Below, one piece after another: positions 42,671 to 52,300 of a stretch of DNA of 64,000 bases (its first letter is position 1; every line of letters begins with the position of its first letter). Under the pieces are notes generated by a model. That model saw only the letters and a list, made by a program, of their open reading frames with translations. It was not told the DNA's origin and did not search any database. The position numbers and the translations under genes are program-made. The DNA is from an uncultured Prevotellaceae bacterium. GTDB lineage: Bacteria > Bacteroidota > Bacteroidia > Bacteroidales > Muribaculaceae. The stretch is taken from NCBI GenBank assembly GCA_900318345.1, contig ONKD01000013.1:1-64000 (forward strand), in the 5' to 3' direction.

Positions 42671-43933
42671 TTACCGATTGATGAGGTTGCGGTAGATGTT
42701 GATGACCTTGGCGCCAGCCTTGTCCCAGGTGATCTGGTTCACCTCGGCAAGGCCCTGGTCACGCAACTCCTTGAACATCGCGGGATACTTGATGATGCTG
42801 TAGATGGCGTCGGCCATGGCATTGATGTCCCAATAGTCGATCTTGATCACATTGTCAAGAATCTCGGCACAGCCGCTCTGTTTACTGATAATCGACGGCA
42901 CACCCATCTGCATCGCCTCGAGCGGCGAGATGCCAAACGGCTCGCTCACCGAGGGCATGATATACACATCGCTGGCGGCCAGCATCTCATACACCTGCTT
43001 GCCCTTCAGGAAGCCCGTGAAGTGGAAACGGTCGGCGATGCCGCGCTTGGCGGCAAGGCGTATCATCTTGTCCATCATGTCACCACTGCCTGCCATGACA
43101 AACTGTGCGTTATGCACCTTGTGAAGCACCTGGGCGGCAGCCTCAACAAAGTACTCGGGACCCTTCTGCATGGTGATGCGTCCCAGGAAGGTCACAACCT
43201 TGCTCGTCTTGCCGGGAGGCGCCTCCAGGTTGAGCAACTCCTCGTTAAGCGGCTCCACTGCGTTGTGGACAGTGGTCACCTTGTCGGGACTGATACCGTA
43301 TTTCTCGATGACGGTGCGGCGCGTGAGGTTGCTCACGGTGATGATGTGGTCGGCATTGTTCATGCCATCCTTCTCGATGCTGAATACCGTGGGATTGACG
43401 TTGCCGCGGCTGCGGTCAAAGTCAGTGGCATGCACGTGGATCACCAGTGGCTTGCCCGTCACCTGCTTGGCGTGGATGCCGGCAGGATAGGTGAGCCAGT
43501 CGTGGGAGTGGATGACGTCGCAATCGATGGTTCGTGCGATCACGCCCGCCACAATGCTGTAATTGTTGATCTCCTCGAGCAGGTTCTCAGGGTAACGGCC
43601 CGAGAACTCGATGCATCCCAGGTCGTTGGTGCTCATGTAGTTAAAGTCGCCGTAAATGTGGTCGCGCAGGTTGAAGTACATCTGCGGGTCCATCACTTTG
43701 CCTATGCGGCTCTCCACATAATCCCAGTTCACGTCGCGCCAGGCCACGGGTGTGCTGTTGGCGCCGATGATGTTAGCAAAATCTTTGGGCTCGTCGCCCC
43801 AGGGCTTGGGAATGACAAACGTGATGTCCATGTCGCCATTCTCCCACATGCCCTTGGTGAGGCCGTAACTCGCTGTTCCCAGTCCTCCCAGGATGTGAGG
43901 AGGAAATTCCCAGCCAAACATTAATGCTTTCAT
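42671..43933 (-). CDS. Glycogen synthase-type glycosyltransferase
   Basis: The start at 43933 gives MKALMFGWEFPPHILGGLGT, the exact beginning of the family; a longer frame to 44059 overlaps the debranching gene and is rejected. The 420-residue product has a GT-B fold: the N-terminal domain with VIHSHDWLTYPAG and a C-terminal domain with FLGRITMQKGPEYF and the donor-site PSVSEPFGISPLEAMQMG (E-x7-E motif). It should extend alpha-1,4-glucan chains from a sugar nucleotide. It lies 13 nt after the debranching gene and 66 nt before GH57, one operon. The precise donor (UDP- or ADP-glucose) cannot be told. Confidence 0.88.
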   Translation of the reverse strand: MKALMFGWEFPPHILGGLGTASYGLTKGMWENGDMDITFVIPKPWGDEPKDFANIIGANSTPVAWRDVNWDYVESRIGKVMDPQMYFNLRDHIYGDFNYMSTNDLGCIEFSGRYPENLLEEINNYSIVAGVIARTIDCDVIHSHDWLTYPAGIHAKQVTGKPLVIHVHATDFDRSRGNVNPTVFSIEKDGMNNADHIITVSNLTRRTVIEKYGISPDKVTTVHNAVEPLNEELLNLEAPPGKTSKVVTFLGRITMQKGPEYFVEAAAQVLHKVHNAQFVMAGSGDMMDKMIRLAAKRGIADRFHFTGFLKGKQVYEMLAASDVYIMPSVSEPFGISPLEAMQMGVPSIISKQSGCAEILDNVIKIDYWDINAMADAIYSIIKYPAMFKELRDQGLAEVNQITWDKAGAKVINIYRNLINR

Positions 43934-43946
43934 ATAGTTATTGGTT

Positions 43947-45905
43947 TTATTCGTCAATGATGTGAAGGTTCTTGAATGTGCGTAGCACGCGCAGGATGCC
44001 ACCAACGTTGGGGGCGAAGCTAACGGCGCCGCGGCCGATGAATGGCGGGTTGCCGTCATAGAGCTCGCTCAGCGACCCGATGCAGCCCTCCTTCATCTCG
44101 TCCTCAAAGCCGATCATCATGCGCTCGATAAACGAGATGCTGTTCAGCCCGAACACGCGGATGTAGGCCTTGCTGTAGAAGTCCATCAACCAGGGACGAG
44201 CGCTGCCGGCATAATAGGCCGTTTGGCGCTCCTCGGGGGTGCCGAGATACCAGGGTATGTAACCGTAGCTGTTGGGACTCAAGGTGCGCAGACCCTTAGG
44301 CGTGAGTAGCTCTCTTGTGGCGATGTCCAGCACGCGTTTGCGCTGGCGGCGGTCCAGCGGACTATAGTCGGTACCCACAGCGATAATCATGTTGGGACGA
44401 ACGCTCAGGTCGGTGTAATCACCGTTTACATAGTCATACAGGTAGCCATAGTCGTTCAAGAACGTCTCGATAAACGAGGGCTTGCACTTAGTGGCGATGT
44501 CGTTGCACCGCTCAATAAAGGCCTTCTCCTCGTCTTGGCCTGCAAACAACTCTTCAACTGCAAAACGTAGGGCATTATACCACAGGGCATTAAATTCCAC
44601 CAGGTAACCCGTGCGCGGAATGAGCGGTGTGCCGTTGGGGTGGGTGCTATTCATCCACGATACGGGACGCAGCGTGCCATCGGTGCTCAGCATGCCGTTG
44701 TCATGCAAGGTCAGGCCAGGATGCTTGCCGTCGGCAATAAAGGTGATGAGGTCCTTGACGAGAGCCCCATAGCGCTCTCTTGCTGCATCAGCATTCAGGT
44801 CATGGGCATAGCGTTGCACGGCCCAGATGGCCCACAGTGGCACATCAGGCAGGTCAAGTCCGTCGAGGTGCTTGTCCAGCTTCCCGTCGCGCATCCAGTC
44901 GTTAAGGGCGCGCATGGCGGTATCCATGATGAGCTCAAAGTCTTGACGGTGGTGAACCGACAACGTACAACCCGGCAACGCGATAAACTCGTCGCGGGCT
45001 CGGATTTTGAACCAGGGATAGCCGGCGAGCAGGTAATGACCGTCCTCGTTGGTGATATAGAACTGCTTGGCGCTGTTCTTCATGCAGTTGTAGAAACTGG
45101 TGCGCGGGGTGCGTGGCTTGATCTCGTCCTCATACATCTTGGTCAACGTGCGGGTGTTCACCTCCTCGATGCCGGCCGAGAAGATGAGCGGCTCGCCCTT
45201 CTTGATCTCGACTTCAAAGTAGCCGGGCACATACAGGTCCTCACTGTAGGGAATGCCGCGCTCCTGGTCCTTGGTATACTCGATGTTCTTATACCAGTGC
45301 GGGTCAAACACAAACTTGGGCTTGTGGTTCATCTGCATGTACAGGGTGGGGTAGCCTTCATACATGCATGTGGCGATGCCGTTGGCCACCTCATGATAGT
45401 CGCGGCTGGCGACTGCGTTCTCAACACACAGGTCATTGGCGTTGCGGAAGGCCAGGAACGGCCTGAACTGCAATGTGGTCACCGAGTGGGCATCCACCAG
45501 GGTGTAACGGATGAGGATGCGATTCTCATGAGTGATGAAAATCTTCTCTTTTTTCAGGATTACGCCGCCAACGCGGTAAGTGGTTGTGGGTACGCGCTCA
45601 CAGTCATACTCGCGGATGTACTTGTGCCCATTGGGACTATAGGTGTTACCCTTGTAGCGGTGCAACCCCAGGTTGAACGGTGCACCATGCTGGATAACGG
45701 TCTCGTCGAGCGAGGACAGTAGCACATGGTTGTTGTCATCAAGTTCGGGAACGGGTATCACCAGCAGGCCATGCTGTTTGCGGGTGTTACATCCCACAAT
45801 GGTGGTGCAGTGATAGGCGCCCGATTGATTGGTTCGCAACATCTCCTTGGGCAGTGATTGCTCAAGGTTAATCATCAGGTTTTTATCAAATTTCAGATAA
45901 CTCAT
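43947..45905 (-). CDS. Glycogen debranching enzyme (amylo-alpha-1,6-glucosidase type)
   Basis: A 652-residue cytoplasmic protein. The N-terminal beta domain starts SGAYHCTTIVGCNTRKQHGLLV, the GDE_N motif. The C-terminal (alpha/alpha)6 domain contains AGYPWFKIRARDEFIALPG (WF-x-x-RDxF catalytic region) and RPVSWMNSTHPNGTPLIPRTGYLVEFNALWYNAL, with the D/E pair of GH133/GDE_C. It removes alpha-1,6 branches from glycogen. It is the first gene of the cluster, followed after 13 nt by the synthase-like gene. Confidence 0.9.
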   Translation of the reverse strand: MSYLKFDKNLMINLEQSLPKEMLRTNQSGAYHCTTIVGCNTRKQHGLLVIPVPELDDNNHVLLSSLDETVIQHGAPFNLGLHRYKGNTYSPNGHKYIREYDCERVPTTTYRVGGVILKKEKIFITHENRILIRYTLVDAHSVTTLQFRPFLAFRNANDLCVENAVASRDYHEVANGIATCMYEGYPTLYMQMNHKPKFVFDPHWYKNIEYTKDQERGIPYSEDLYVPGYFEVEIKKGEPLIFSAGIEEVNTRTLTKMYEDEIKPRTPRTSFYNCMKNSAKQFYITNEDGHYLLAGYPWFKIRARDEFIALPGCTLSVHHRQDFELIMDTAMRALNDWMRDGKLDKHLDGLDLPDVPLWAIWAVQRYAHDLNADAARERYGALVKDLITFIADGKHPGLTLHDNGMLSTDGTLRPVSWMNSTHPNGTPLIPRTGYLVEFNALWYNALRFAVEELFAGQDEEKAFIERCNDIATKCKPSFIETFLNDYGYLYDYVNGDYTDLSVRPNMIIAVGTDYSPLDRRQRKRVLDIATRELLTPKGLRTLSPNSYGYIPWYLGTPEERQTAYYAGSARPWLMDFYSKAYIRVFGLNSISFIERMMIGFEDEMKEGCIGSLSELYDGNPPFIGRGAVSFAPNVGGILRVLRTFKNLHIIDE

Positions 45906-45970
45906 TGCTATTCTGTATAGGGTTATTTATGTTTTGGTAATTCTTTTCGGATAATACTGGTTGTAATGGG

Positions 45971-46873
45971 CTAAACATCATCAGGCAGTGACTGTGGCAC
46001 TAGTATGCGTATGCCCTTTCTCACGTTCTCGATGACGACTCTTGCCGGCATCATGACCGGGTCGCCATCGATGTGGATGACATCGTCGTGACGGCGCTCG
46101 ATGGCCACATGCTTACCGCGAAAGATGCTCACGTGGTTGTCGATGTTGAGTTGCCGCAAGAATAACCTGGCACCAAGCAGCGGGCTGGCAACAGGACTGA
46201 AAGGATGCATCACGGTCACGTCGATGAGTCCGTCCTGCATCGTCGCACGCGGGGCGATATAGGCATTGTTGCCATATTGGGCCGCATTGCAGCATGCGAT
46301 GACAAAAGCCTTGTCGGTCATGCTCTTGTCATCGATATCAATTTTGTAGGCCTGAGGCTTGTAGTTGATGTACTCGGTGAGTGCCGTCTTGATATAGGTG
46401 ATAAAACCTCGTGTGCCCTCGTGGGAGAACTTGTCGCTGACGGCAGCGTCAAATCCCATGCCGCAAACACAGAAGAAAGGTTTGCCGTTGACGGTGCAGT
46501 AGTCAAACTCGCCCACCACACCGTTGTTGAGCACCTGCAGGGCGCGACTGGCGTTCATGGAGATGCGCAGGTGGCGTGCCAGGCCGTTACCCGAGCCCAC
46601 GGGGACAATGGCGAGGGCCGTCTTGCTCTTGCACAGGGCGCTGCCCACCTCGTTGACTGTGCCATCGCCGCCCACGGCGACCACCACATCGGCATGGTCG
46701 CTGACAGCTTGTGCCGCCAACTCGCGGGCATGACCTGGACGCTCGCTCATGACGACATGCACATCGTTCTTCTCGTGGTCAACCACCGTGTCAATCAGGC
46801 GGGGAATCTTATCCTTGTTCCCCGTGCCCGACACGGGATTGATAATGGCGACTATGTGCTTGCGCTCTTCCAT
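45971..46873 (-). CDS. Diacylglycerol/lipid kinase family protein (YegS/DagK-like)
   Basis: The ATG at 46873 starts MEERKHIVAIINPVSGTGNK, the normal beginning of the family; the frame upstream to 46957 is basic and unlike it. The 300-residue product has the ATP site VVAVGGDGTVNEVG and the motif IVPVGSGNGLARHL. It should phosphorylate diacylglycerol or another lipid. The gene is divergent from the membrane protein at 46982. TAACTTTG lies only 6 nt before the ATG, so the message may be leaderless if this is the -7 box. No good -33 partner is seen. Confidence 0.88.
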   Translation of the reverse strand: MEERKHIVAIINPVSGTGNKDKIPRLIDTVVDHEKNDVHVVMSERPGHARELAAQAVSDHADVVVAVGGDGTVNEVGSALCKSKTALAIVPVGSGNGLARHLRISMNASRALQVLNNGVVGEFDYCTVNGKPFFCVCGMGFDAAVSDKFSHEGTRGFITYIKTALTEYINYKPQAYKIDIDDKSMTDKAFVIACCNAAQYGNNAYIAPRATMQDGLIDVTVMHPFSPVASPLLGARLFLRQLNIDNHVSIFRGKHVAIERRHDDVIHIDGDPVMMPARVVIENVRKGIRILVPQSLPDDV

Positions 46874-46981
46874 TAAGCGCAAAGTTACAAACTTTTTGTG
46901 GAATATTTTTTGATGATAGTGATTTTTAAAATATTTTTGTGGAAAAATTATTAACAACTTTTGTTTTACTTATTGTTTTCG

Positions 46982-47593
46982 ATGAAAAAGCTCAGTATAA
47001 ACCTCCTTACTAACGTGATTTTGCTGCTTGCCGGCATCACGCTCATTGTGTTTCATACCGTGCCTAATATCCTCTTGTGGGGCTCACGTGTCATCGGGGC
47101 GATGTTCCTGCTTCCTGCCATTGCCTATCTGGTCATGGTGGCCATGCGCCATGCCGATGCTCGCACCAGTGTAGATTACATGGGTGTACTGCCCGCCGTG
47201 GGAGGACTGTGCTTCGGCATCGTGATGATGATCAAAGCCTCCCTGTTTGATGGTATCCTGCAACTGTTGATGGGTGTCCTGCTCATTGTGTTGGGGTTGT
47301 TCCACATCATTTATCTGCTATTGTCCCGCAATAGCTTGAACATCAAGGGTTGGTATTTCTTGTGTCCGATTGTTGTGACATTGTGCGGCATGCTGTCGCT
47401 CATGGTGACATCGTTGCGCGAGAATATCCCGATGGTGGTGCTCATGACAGGCATTTGCCTGCTGCTGTTCAACTTCACCAGCCTGCAGGAATATCTGGCC
47501 GAGCGCCGCGTGCGCCGTGCCCTCACCCAACCTGTCGAGACCGTTCCGGTCCCTCAAGACGACACGATCTCTAAGTCCGAAGAACTTTCGTAA
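46982..47593 (+). CDS. DUF308/HdeD-like membrane protein
   Basis: The start at 46982 (MKKLSINLLTNVILLLAG) is preferred over 46961, which adds a hydrophobic 7-residue stub. The 203-residue product has six membrane helices in three hairpins, with GLFHIIYLLLSRNSLNIKGW in the middle and a polar C-terminus (PVETVPVPQDD). The arrangement resembles HdeD/DUF308 proteins, linked in E. coli to acid resistance, but the similarity seen here is only general. It ends 14 nt before the DUF3667 gene, so the two form an operon. Confidence 0.68.
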   Translation: MKKLSINLLTNVILLLAGITLIVFHTVPNILLWGSRVIGAMFLLPAIAYLVMVAMRHADARTSVDYMGVLPAVGGLCFGIVMMIKASLFDGILQLLMGVLLIVLGLFHIIYLLLSRNSLNIKGWYFLCPIVVTLCGMLSLMVTSLRENIPMVVLMTGICLLLFNFTSLQEYLAERRVRRALTQPVETVPVPQDDTISKSEELS

Positions 47594-47607
47594 TAACCCA
47601 CCATTTG

Positions 47608-48672
47608 ATGAACCTGAAGCGGCTATACCGGCGATTCGTTGATTGGCAGCACAATCCGCGTCAATACGAGGAATTAGGCAGTGAAATGCACTGCTGCTGC
47701 AACTGTGGCCAAGAGTATGCTGGTGCCTTCTGTCCGCGTTGTGGACAAAAGTCAAGGGCTGGGCGCATCACGTGGAAAACCGTTAGAGACGGACTGATGG
47801 ACCTGTTCGGCTTGGGTAGCCGCTCGTTGCCCTATTCGGTGTGGCAGCTGCTGTGGAGGCCGGGCTATTTTATCAGCGATTACATTAACGGAAAGTGGCA
47901 GGTGAGTTTCCCTCCCGTGAAGATGCTGGTGATTGTAACATTGCTTGTCTATTTCATCGGCCGGTTTTTGTTTCCGGATTATTGGGGAGATGACGTAAAC
48001 GATCTGCCGGAAGCAATCACATCAACGGGTGTGTCGTATTATGTGGATAGTGCTATCAGCTGGCTGGCAACCCATGCCGAGTGGGGCGTCCTGTTCCTTT
48101 TCTCGTTTTTGATATTGCCCACCTGGTTTATCTTCAGGCATGCTCCACGCAATCCTCGCCATACTTTGCCCCAGGGCTTCTTCGTCCAGGTGTTCACGAG
48201 CATACAGTTCTTCATCTGGAATTTTGTCTTATCACTTGCCCTGCTTTGGATCGGTATGAATGGCCAGCAGGCATGGGCGATTTCGGCATGCTTTCTGCCT
48301 CTAATGGTGGTTTTGGATTACAAGCAACTGTTCGGTTATAGCAGGCGGGGAACTCTTTGGCGTGTGGCCGCTGTTGTGGCCACTATTGTTTTGTCGTTTC
48401 TCATGTTGGTTATGATTGTTGTTGCTATCCAGAAGCCTGACGGTTTTATCATCGAACGTCATTACCGTCCGATTTTTGTTTTAATGGAGTTTGCCGCTGT
48501 ACTTGGCACATTGCTGTCGTTGACCGATGCCATTAACCGCAGGAGCTGGAAGGAACGAGGTGTGTGGCGGTCGATGTTGCTGCCCTTGCTGTTTTTCATG
48601 GCGATGATGATTTGTTTGATAGTTCTTGAGGTTCAGAGACCCGGTGCGTTTATTGAGGCTCTGTTGAAATGA
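47608..48672 (+). CDS. DUF3667 zinc-ribbon membrane protein
   Basis: The ATG at 47608 is used; the TTG before it is less likely. The 354-residue product has an N-terminal zinc ribbon (CNCGQEYAGAFCPRCGQKS, four Cys in CxC/CxxC pairs), then ITWKTVRDGLMDLFGLGSRS and LLWRPGYFISDYINGKWQVS, the DUF3667 signature. Five to six membrane helices follow. The family is common in Bacteroidetes. Its function is not known. A zinc-binding head at the cytoplasmic side is the clearest feature. Confidence 0.82.
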   Translation: MNLKRLYRRFVDWQHNPRQYEELGSEMHCCCNCGQEYAGAFCPRCGQKSRAGRITWKTVRDGLMDLFGLGSRSLPYSVWQLLWRPGYFISDYINGKWQVSFPPVKMLVIVTLLVYFIGRFLFPDYWGDDVNDLPEAITSTGVSYYVDSAISWLATHAEWGVLFLFSFLILPTWFIFRHAPRNPRHTLPQGFFVQVFTSIQFFIWNFVLSLALLWIGMNGQQAWAISACFLPLMVVLDYKQLFGYSRRGTLWRVAAVVATIVLSFLMLVMIVVAIQKPDGFIIERHYRPIFVLMEFAAVLGTLLSLTDAINRRSWKERGVWRSMLLPLLFFMAMMICLIVLEVQRPGAFIEALLK

Positions 48673-48799
48673 CGTCATGAGTTATATTGTTGGACACTTT
48701 GTTTGGACGTTGAACCATCGGTGAAATAACAAAATGACTGTGTCATCATTCCCTAGTGATTCATAAAACCGACCTAAAAGGTGAAGAATATAACAAGTA

Positions 48800-48829
48800 G
48801 CGCGCCCTCCTCGATTGGGAAGGGCGCGC
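48800..48829 (-). terminator. Terminator of the L31 gene
   Basis: A 9-bp GC stem (48800-48808 with 48821-48829) lies 59 nt past the ancestral stop at 48888. On the minus strand TACTTGTTATATT follows. Confidence 0.55.
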
Positions 48830-48887
48830 CGCTGTGTCTTGTAGTAACTGCCGCGAGCGCTCACGACAGTGATGCTGTCTTGTCTTC

Positions 48888-49095
48888 TTATTTCTTCTTG
48901 CGGTTGCCGTAGCGCTGCATGAACTTGTCCACGCGACCTGCGGTGTCGACGAGGCTTAACCAGGGGATAGGTGGTACCGTCGATTTCGATGGTCTCCTTG
49001 GTGTTCACAGTGCTGCGAGTGATGAAAACCTCCTCGTTAGACATGTCCTTGAAAGCAACCTCGCGATAGTTGCTGGGATGGATATCCTTCTTCAT
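48888..49095 (-). pseudogene. rpmE2: 50S ribosomal protein L31 type B, broken by a frameshifting deletion
   Basis: The first 47 residues ([20 protein letters not shown] to YPLVK) and the last 21 ([20 protein letters not shown] and K) are typical type B L31, but they are in different frames. The family has about 16 residues between them (I-E-I-S-x-T-S-H-P-F-Y-T-G-K-x-x). Here only one base, C at 48954, separates Lys47 from the Leu codon at 48953-48951. About 47 nt are missing. Read literally, the frame continues to 48682 and gives a 137-residue chimera. L31 type B lacks the zinc Cys residues of type A. Whether the cell has another L31 copy cannot be seen here. The break may be an assembly error. 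Confidence 0.85.
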
Positions 49096-49306
49096 TTTTT
49101 CGATATATCTTTAAAATGTTAAACAATACAATTTTGTGGCGGTGGTAAACGCCCAATTTTTGTAATGGCGCGCAAAGGTACAACGTTTTTTTGAACTGGA
49201 AAAACTTTTTCTGCCTTTTTTCAAAAAAATCAGCTCAAAATCAATTAACAAGGGCGCTCGTGGATTGACGGGCGCCCTCGTTATTTAATGTGGCCAACGC
49301 CAGCCG
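49096..49306. other. Spacer between L31 and the LRR gene
   Basis: CAAAGGTA at 49173-49180 reads TACCTTTG on the minus strand and fits the -7 box for L31, but no TTG partner is at the right distance. The stem AGGGCGC/GCGCCCT (49251-49257 with 49272-49278) after the LRR stop codon is probably its terminator. Confidence 0.45.
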
Positions 49307-52300
49307 CTACTTGACGATTTTGATGGTTTGGGTCGAGCCGTCGCTCATCTGGCGAACAACGATGTTCACGCCGTCGATGAGCTCGCTGTGCTCAACACCC
49401 CCTATGTCATAATAGCGCTCGCTCACCACAGTGACCTCGGTCAAGCCGTCCTCGGTGATTTCCTTGACATCAGTTGGGTCTTGTGGAGCCATCCACACCA
49501 TGTAGAACGTGGATGTCTCGCCCTGGCTGCGTGTGGATGCGTTCCTGCCATCATAGTACTTGTACTCGATGTACTGGTGATTGGGGAAATCGGTGTTGTC
49601 ATACATGTCGAGGAATGCGACTTTGCCATAGATCTTGCTGGGATCGGGCTCGGTGTCCGAGCCGCAAACCACATCTTCCCTTCGGGGCGCCGAGGTGCGT
49701 GTGCCTTGGTGGGGACCACTGGCATTAACAGTGAAGGATTGGACCATGTCGGGATCAAAACCGTCGGCGTCGAAGACGCGCACGCGGTTGTTGTCACTGA
49801 TGCCCGCAATCGAGTCATAACCGGCCTTGTACCCCAGGAATGAGTCATAATACTGGTCAATCTCATCACCCGCGTCAGGATCGAGCTGCAGGTAATAGAG
49901 ATGGTAGGTGTCTAAATCAGTCCCATCAGGCTGGCGTTGGGTCCACCTCGAGTATTCTGACTCAAAGTATCCGCGCCCGTTGTGCGTGCAGTCATAGGTT
50001 GTGATGTTGTCACATCCGTTCAGGTCAATGGCGTTGATGTGGTTGTGGGCATAGGTCAGTACCTTCAAGTTGCTGTTCCCGTCAAGTCCTTTCATGCAAT
50101 ACAAGTCATTGTTGTCGGCCTTCACGGTTTGCAGGTTCTTGCTCGAGAAATTCAGGTCGGCGATACTGTTCTTGCCGGGCTCGTTGATGGCCGTGGGGAC
50201 AGCACCCGGGAACTCATAGCCATACTTGGTGTAGCTTGGCCAAATCGATTGCTGGGTGTCATGGTTGATACTGTCCATGTTGCAGCAGTTAAAGTCGATG
50301 AGCATCGGGTTGTGGCTCACATCCAGGTTGCGCACCATGCAGTTGTGCAGGTCAAACCGCCTCAGCCGCTCGTTGGCCGTCACATCCAGCTGGGCCAATT
50401 CGGGATTTTGCCAAATCCACAGCGTGTCGAGGGTGATGGCCTGGTTGGTGAAGGCCTTCAGGTTCGAGTTAGATACCCATGAGCAGATGAGTTTGTCGTT
50501 GGGAATCAGGTTCATACCACTGGTGCCCAGTGCGTCACCCAGTGCCTTGTCGTTATAGGCGTGCAGATACTTCAGGTTGTCGTTTTTGCTCAGGTTGAGT
50601 TCAATGAGCGAGTAATCGTCATTGACCCAAACGAGGTTCAGCGAGTCAGCGTCAGCACCATAACCTAGCGCTAAGTCCACCGAGTCCTTGGGGTAGGCCA
50701 GGTCGTCAAATCCGGTAATCTTTGTCAGCTTGGGATCAAAGTGGCAGTACACATCGGTCAGGGCATTACTGTTGTTGACCAGCAGCGTCGTCAGTTTGGG
50801 CCGGTGGTGGGCCCTGATGCTCCGCAGTCCGCTATATGGCGTCGTGATATTGCCGCTGTATTGGCCGTTGTCTCGTGCTCCGTTCATCGTGATGAGCTGG
50901 ACCGAGTCTATGGTAACAGGAGGATTCACATTATAATATGTCCATTTAAATACCTGAGTAAGTGTGTCGGGGATGGCAACGGTTCTGTTGGTCTCGGGAT
51001 CATAGCCTCGCTGCTTGAAAGCGCACTCACGGGCATCAATGTAGGTGATGTTATCAACCTTCTGCACATTGAGGTGATGGATCGGGTTGCCGCGGATGAT
51101 GAGCGTGTCGATGCTTGGGTTCTCAACACCGATGGAGTCATAATCAGAATAAGAGATGTTGACATAGTGGAGATTAGGACACCGGCCATTGTTCAGGAAG
51201 TTCATGGAGCCCTGCATCGTAGTGATGTCGGCACCGCGCATGCCGATGACCGACAGCCTCTCGAGCGACTTGAGTGCCTCCTTGTGATGCTTGCCGTTAC
51301 GGGTGCCGATACCCATGGAGCGCATGCCGTTGTAGTCGGCATAGAAATACTTCAGGTTGTGCAAGTCCTGAATCCAGATGAAGCGGGCGTTGGAGACGTG
51401 GCAATGGGTCAAGGCCGTTTGCTCGATGCCCGTGTAACTGATGTCGAGGTACTCCAGCTTGTCGTTGTCCATCAGGTCAAGGATATACAAGCCAGTGGTG
51501 TCGTTATAGTCCATGGTGTAGTACTCCTGGTCATAGGCCTCTTGCCTGTAGGGGTACCTGCGCTGGGTGTTGGCCAACCACAAGTATTTCTTGTAGTCAG
51601 GATAATTGCGGTTAGTGACAGTAGTGCTGCCGCCCGAGTCGCGATAGCCCTTACCCTTGTCCTGTGACGTGGTGTAGCGGGCAATGGTACGGTTGTGGCT
51701 CACGTCAAGGTAGCGCAACTCGGTGTTCTTGTGCAAATAGACCGAGTCTTTCAACTGGCAGTGGCTCAAGTCCAGATACTCTAGCCTAGGCAACTGTTCC
51801 AGCGAGGCACTGTCAGGACATGCTGCCATGGTCGGCCAGTAAGCCGAGTAATAGTTCGCTGGATTGGGCAGGGTGTCAGATAGGCTGTATTCATAAGTGA
51901 CCCTCCTGCTGACCTCATAGATGTCACCAGGCACGGTCGTCAGGTTCCTGAATGTATAGAACTTGTTGTACTGTCCCTTGATGGTGTCGATGGGTACATT
52001 CTCGAGAGAGAAGTTGTTGCCGATGCGCTGGAAATAGTTGCATTGGGTGCTGTCACCACTGATGTCCATGTAGGTTAAGGCGGTGTTTCCCAGCAGATAC
52101 AGACCGCTGCCATCACTCATGACGGCGTCAGAGGTCATCTTGGTAATGCCAGGATTGTTGTGCATCTCCAGGCGTGTCATGTTGGGATTATCACCCAGCA
52201 TCAGGGCGGTCAAGGTGCTGGGCAAACTGGGAGCGCTGAAACTCGTGAAACCGTTATTGCCTAGGTCAATGCCCGAGAGATTGCCGCAGTCGGTGGGGCC

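Noticed and set aside
42089-43924. 611-codon open frame on the plus strand
   Set aside because: It lies opposite the GH57 and glycosyltransferase genes, both of which show clear family motifs. The frame has no recognisable domain, and its length is explained by the GC-rich codon use of the true genes.
48682-48887. C-terminal half of the 137-codon frame as a genuine L31 extension
   Set aside because: The residues after Lys47 have no relation to L31, and the real C-terminus is present in another frame at 48888-48953.
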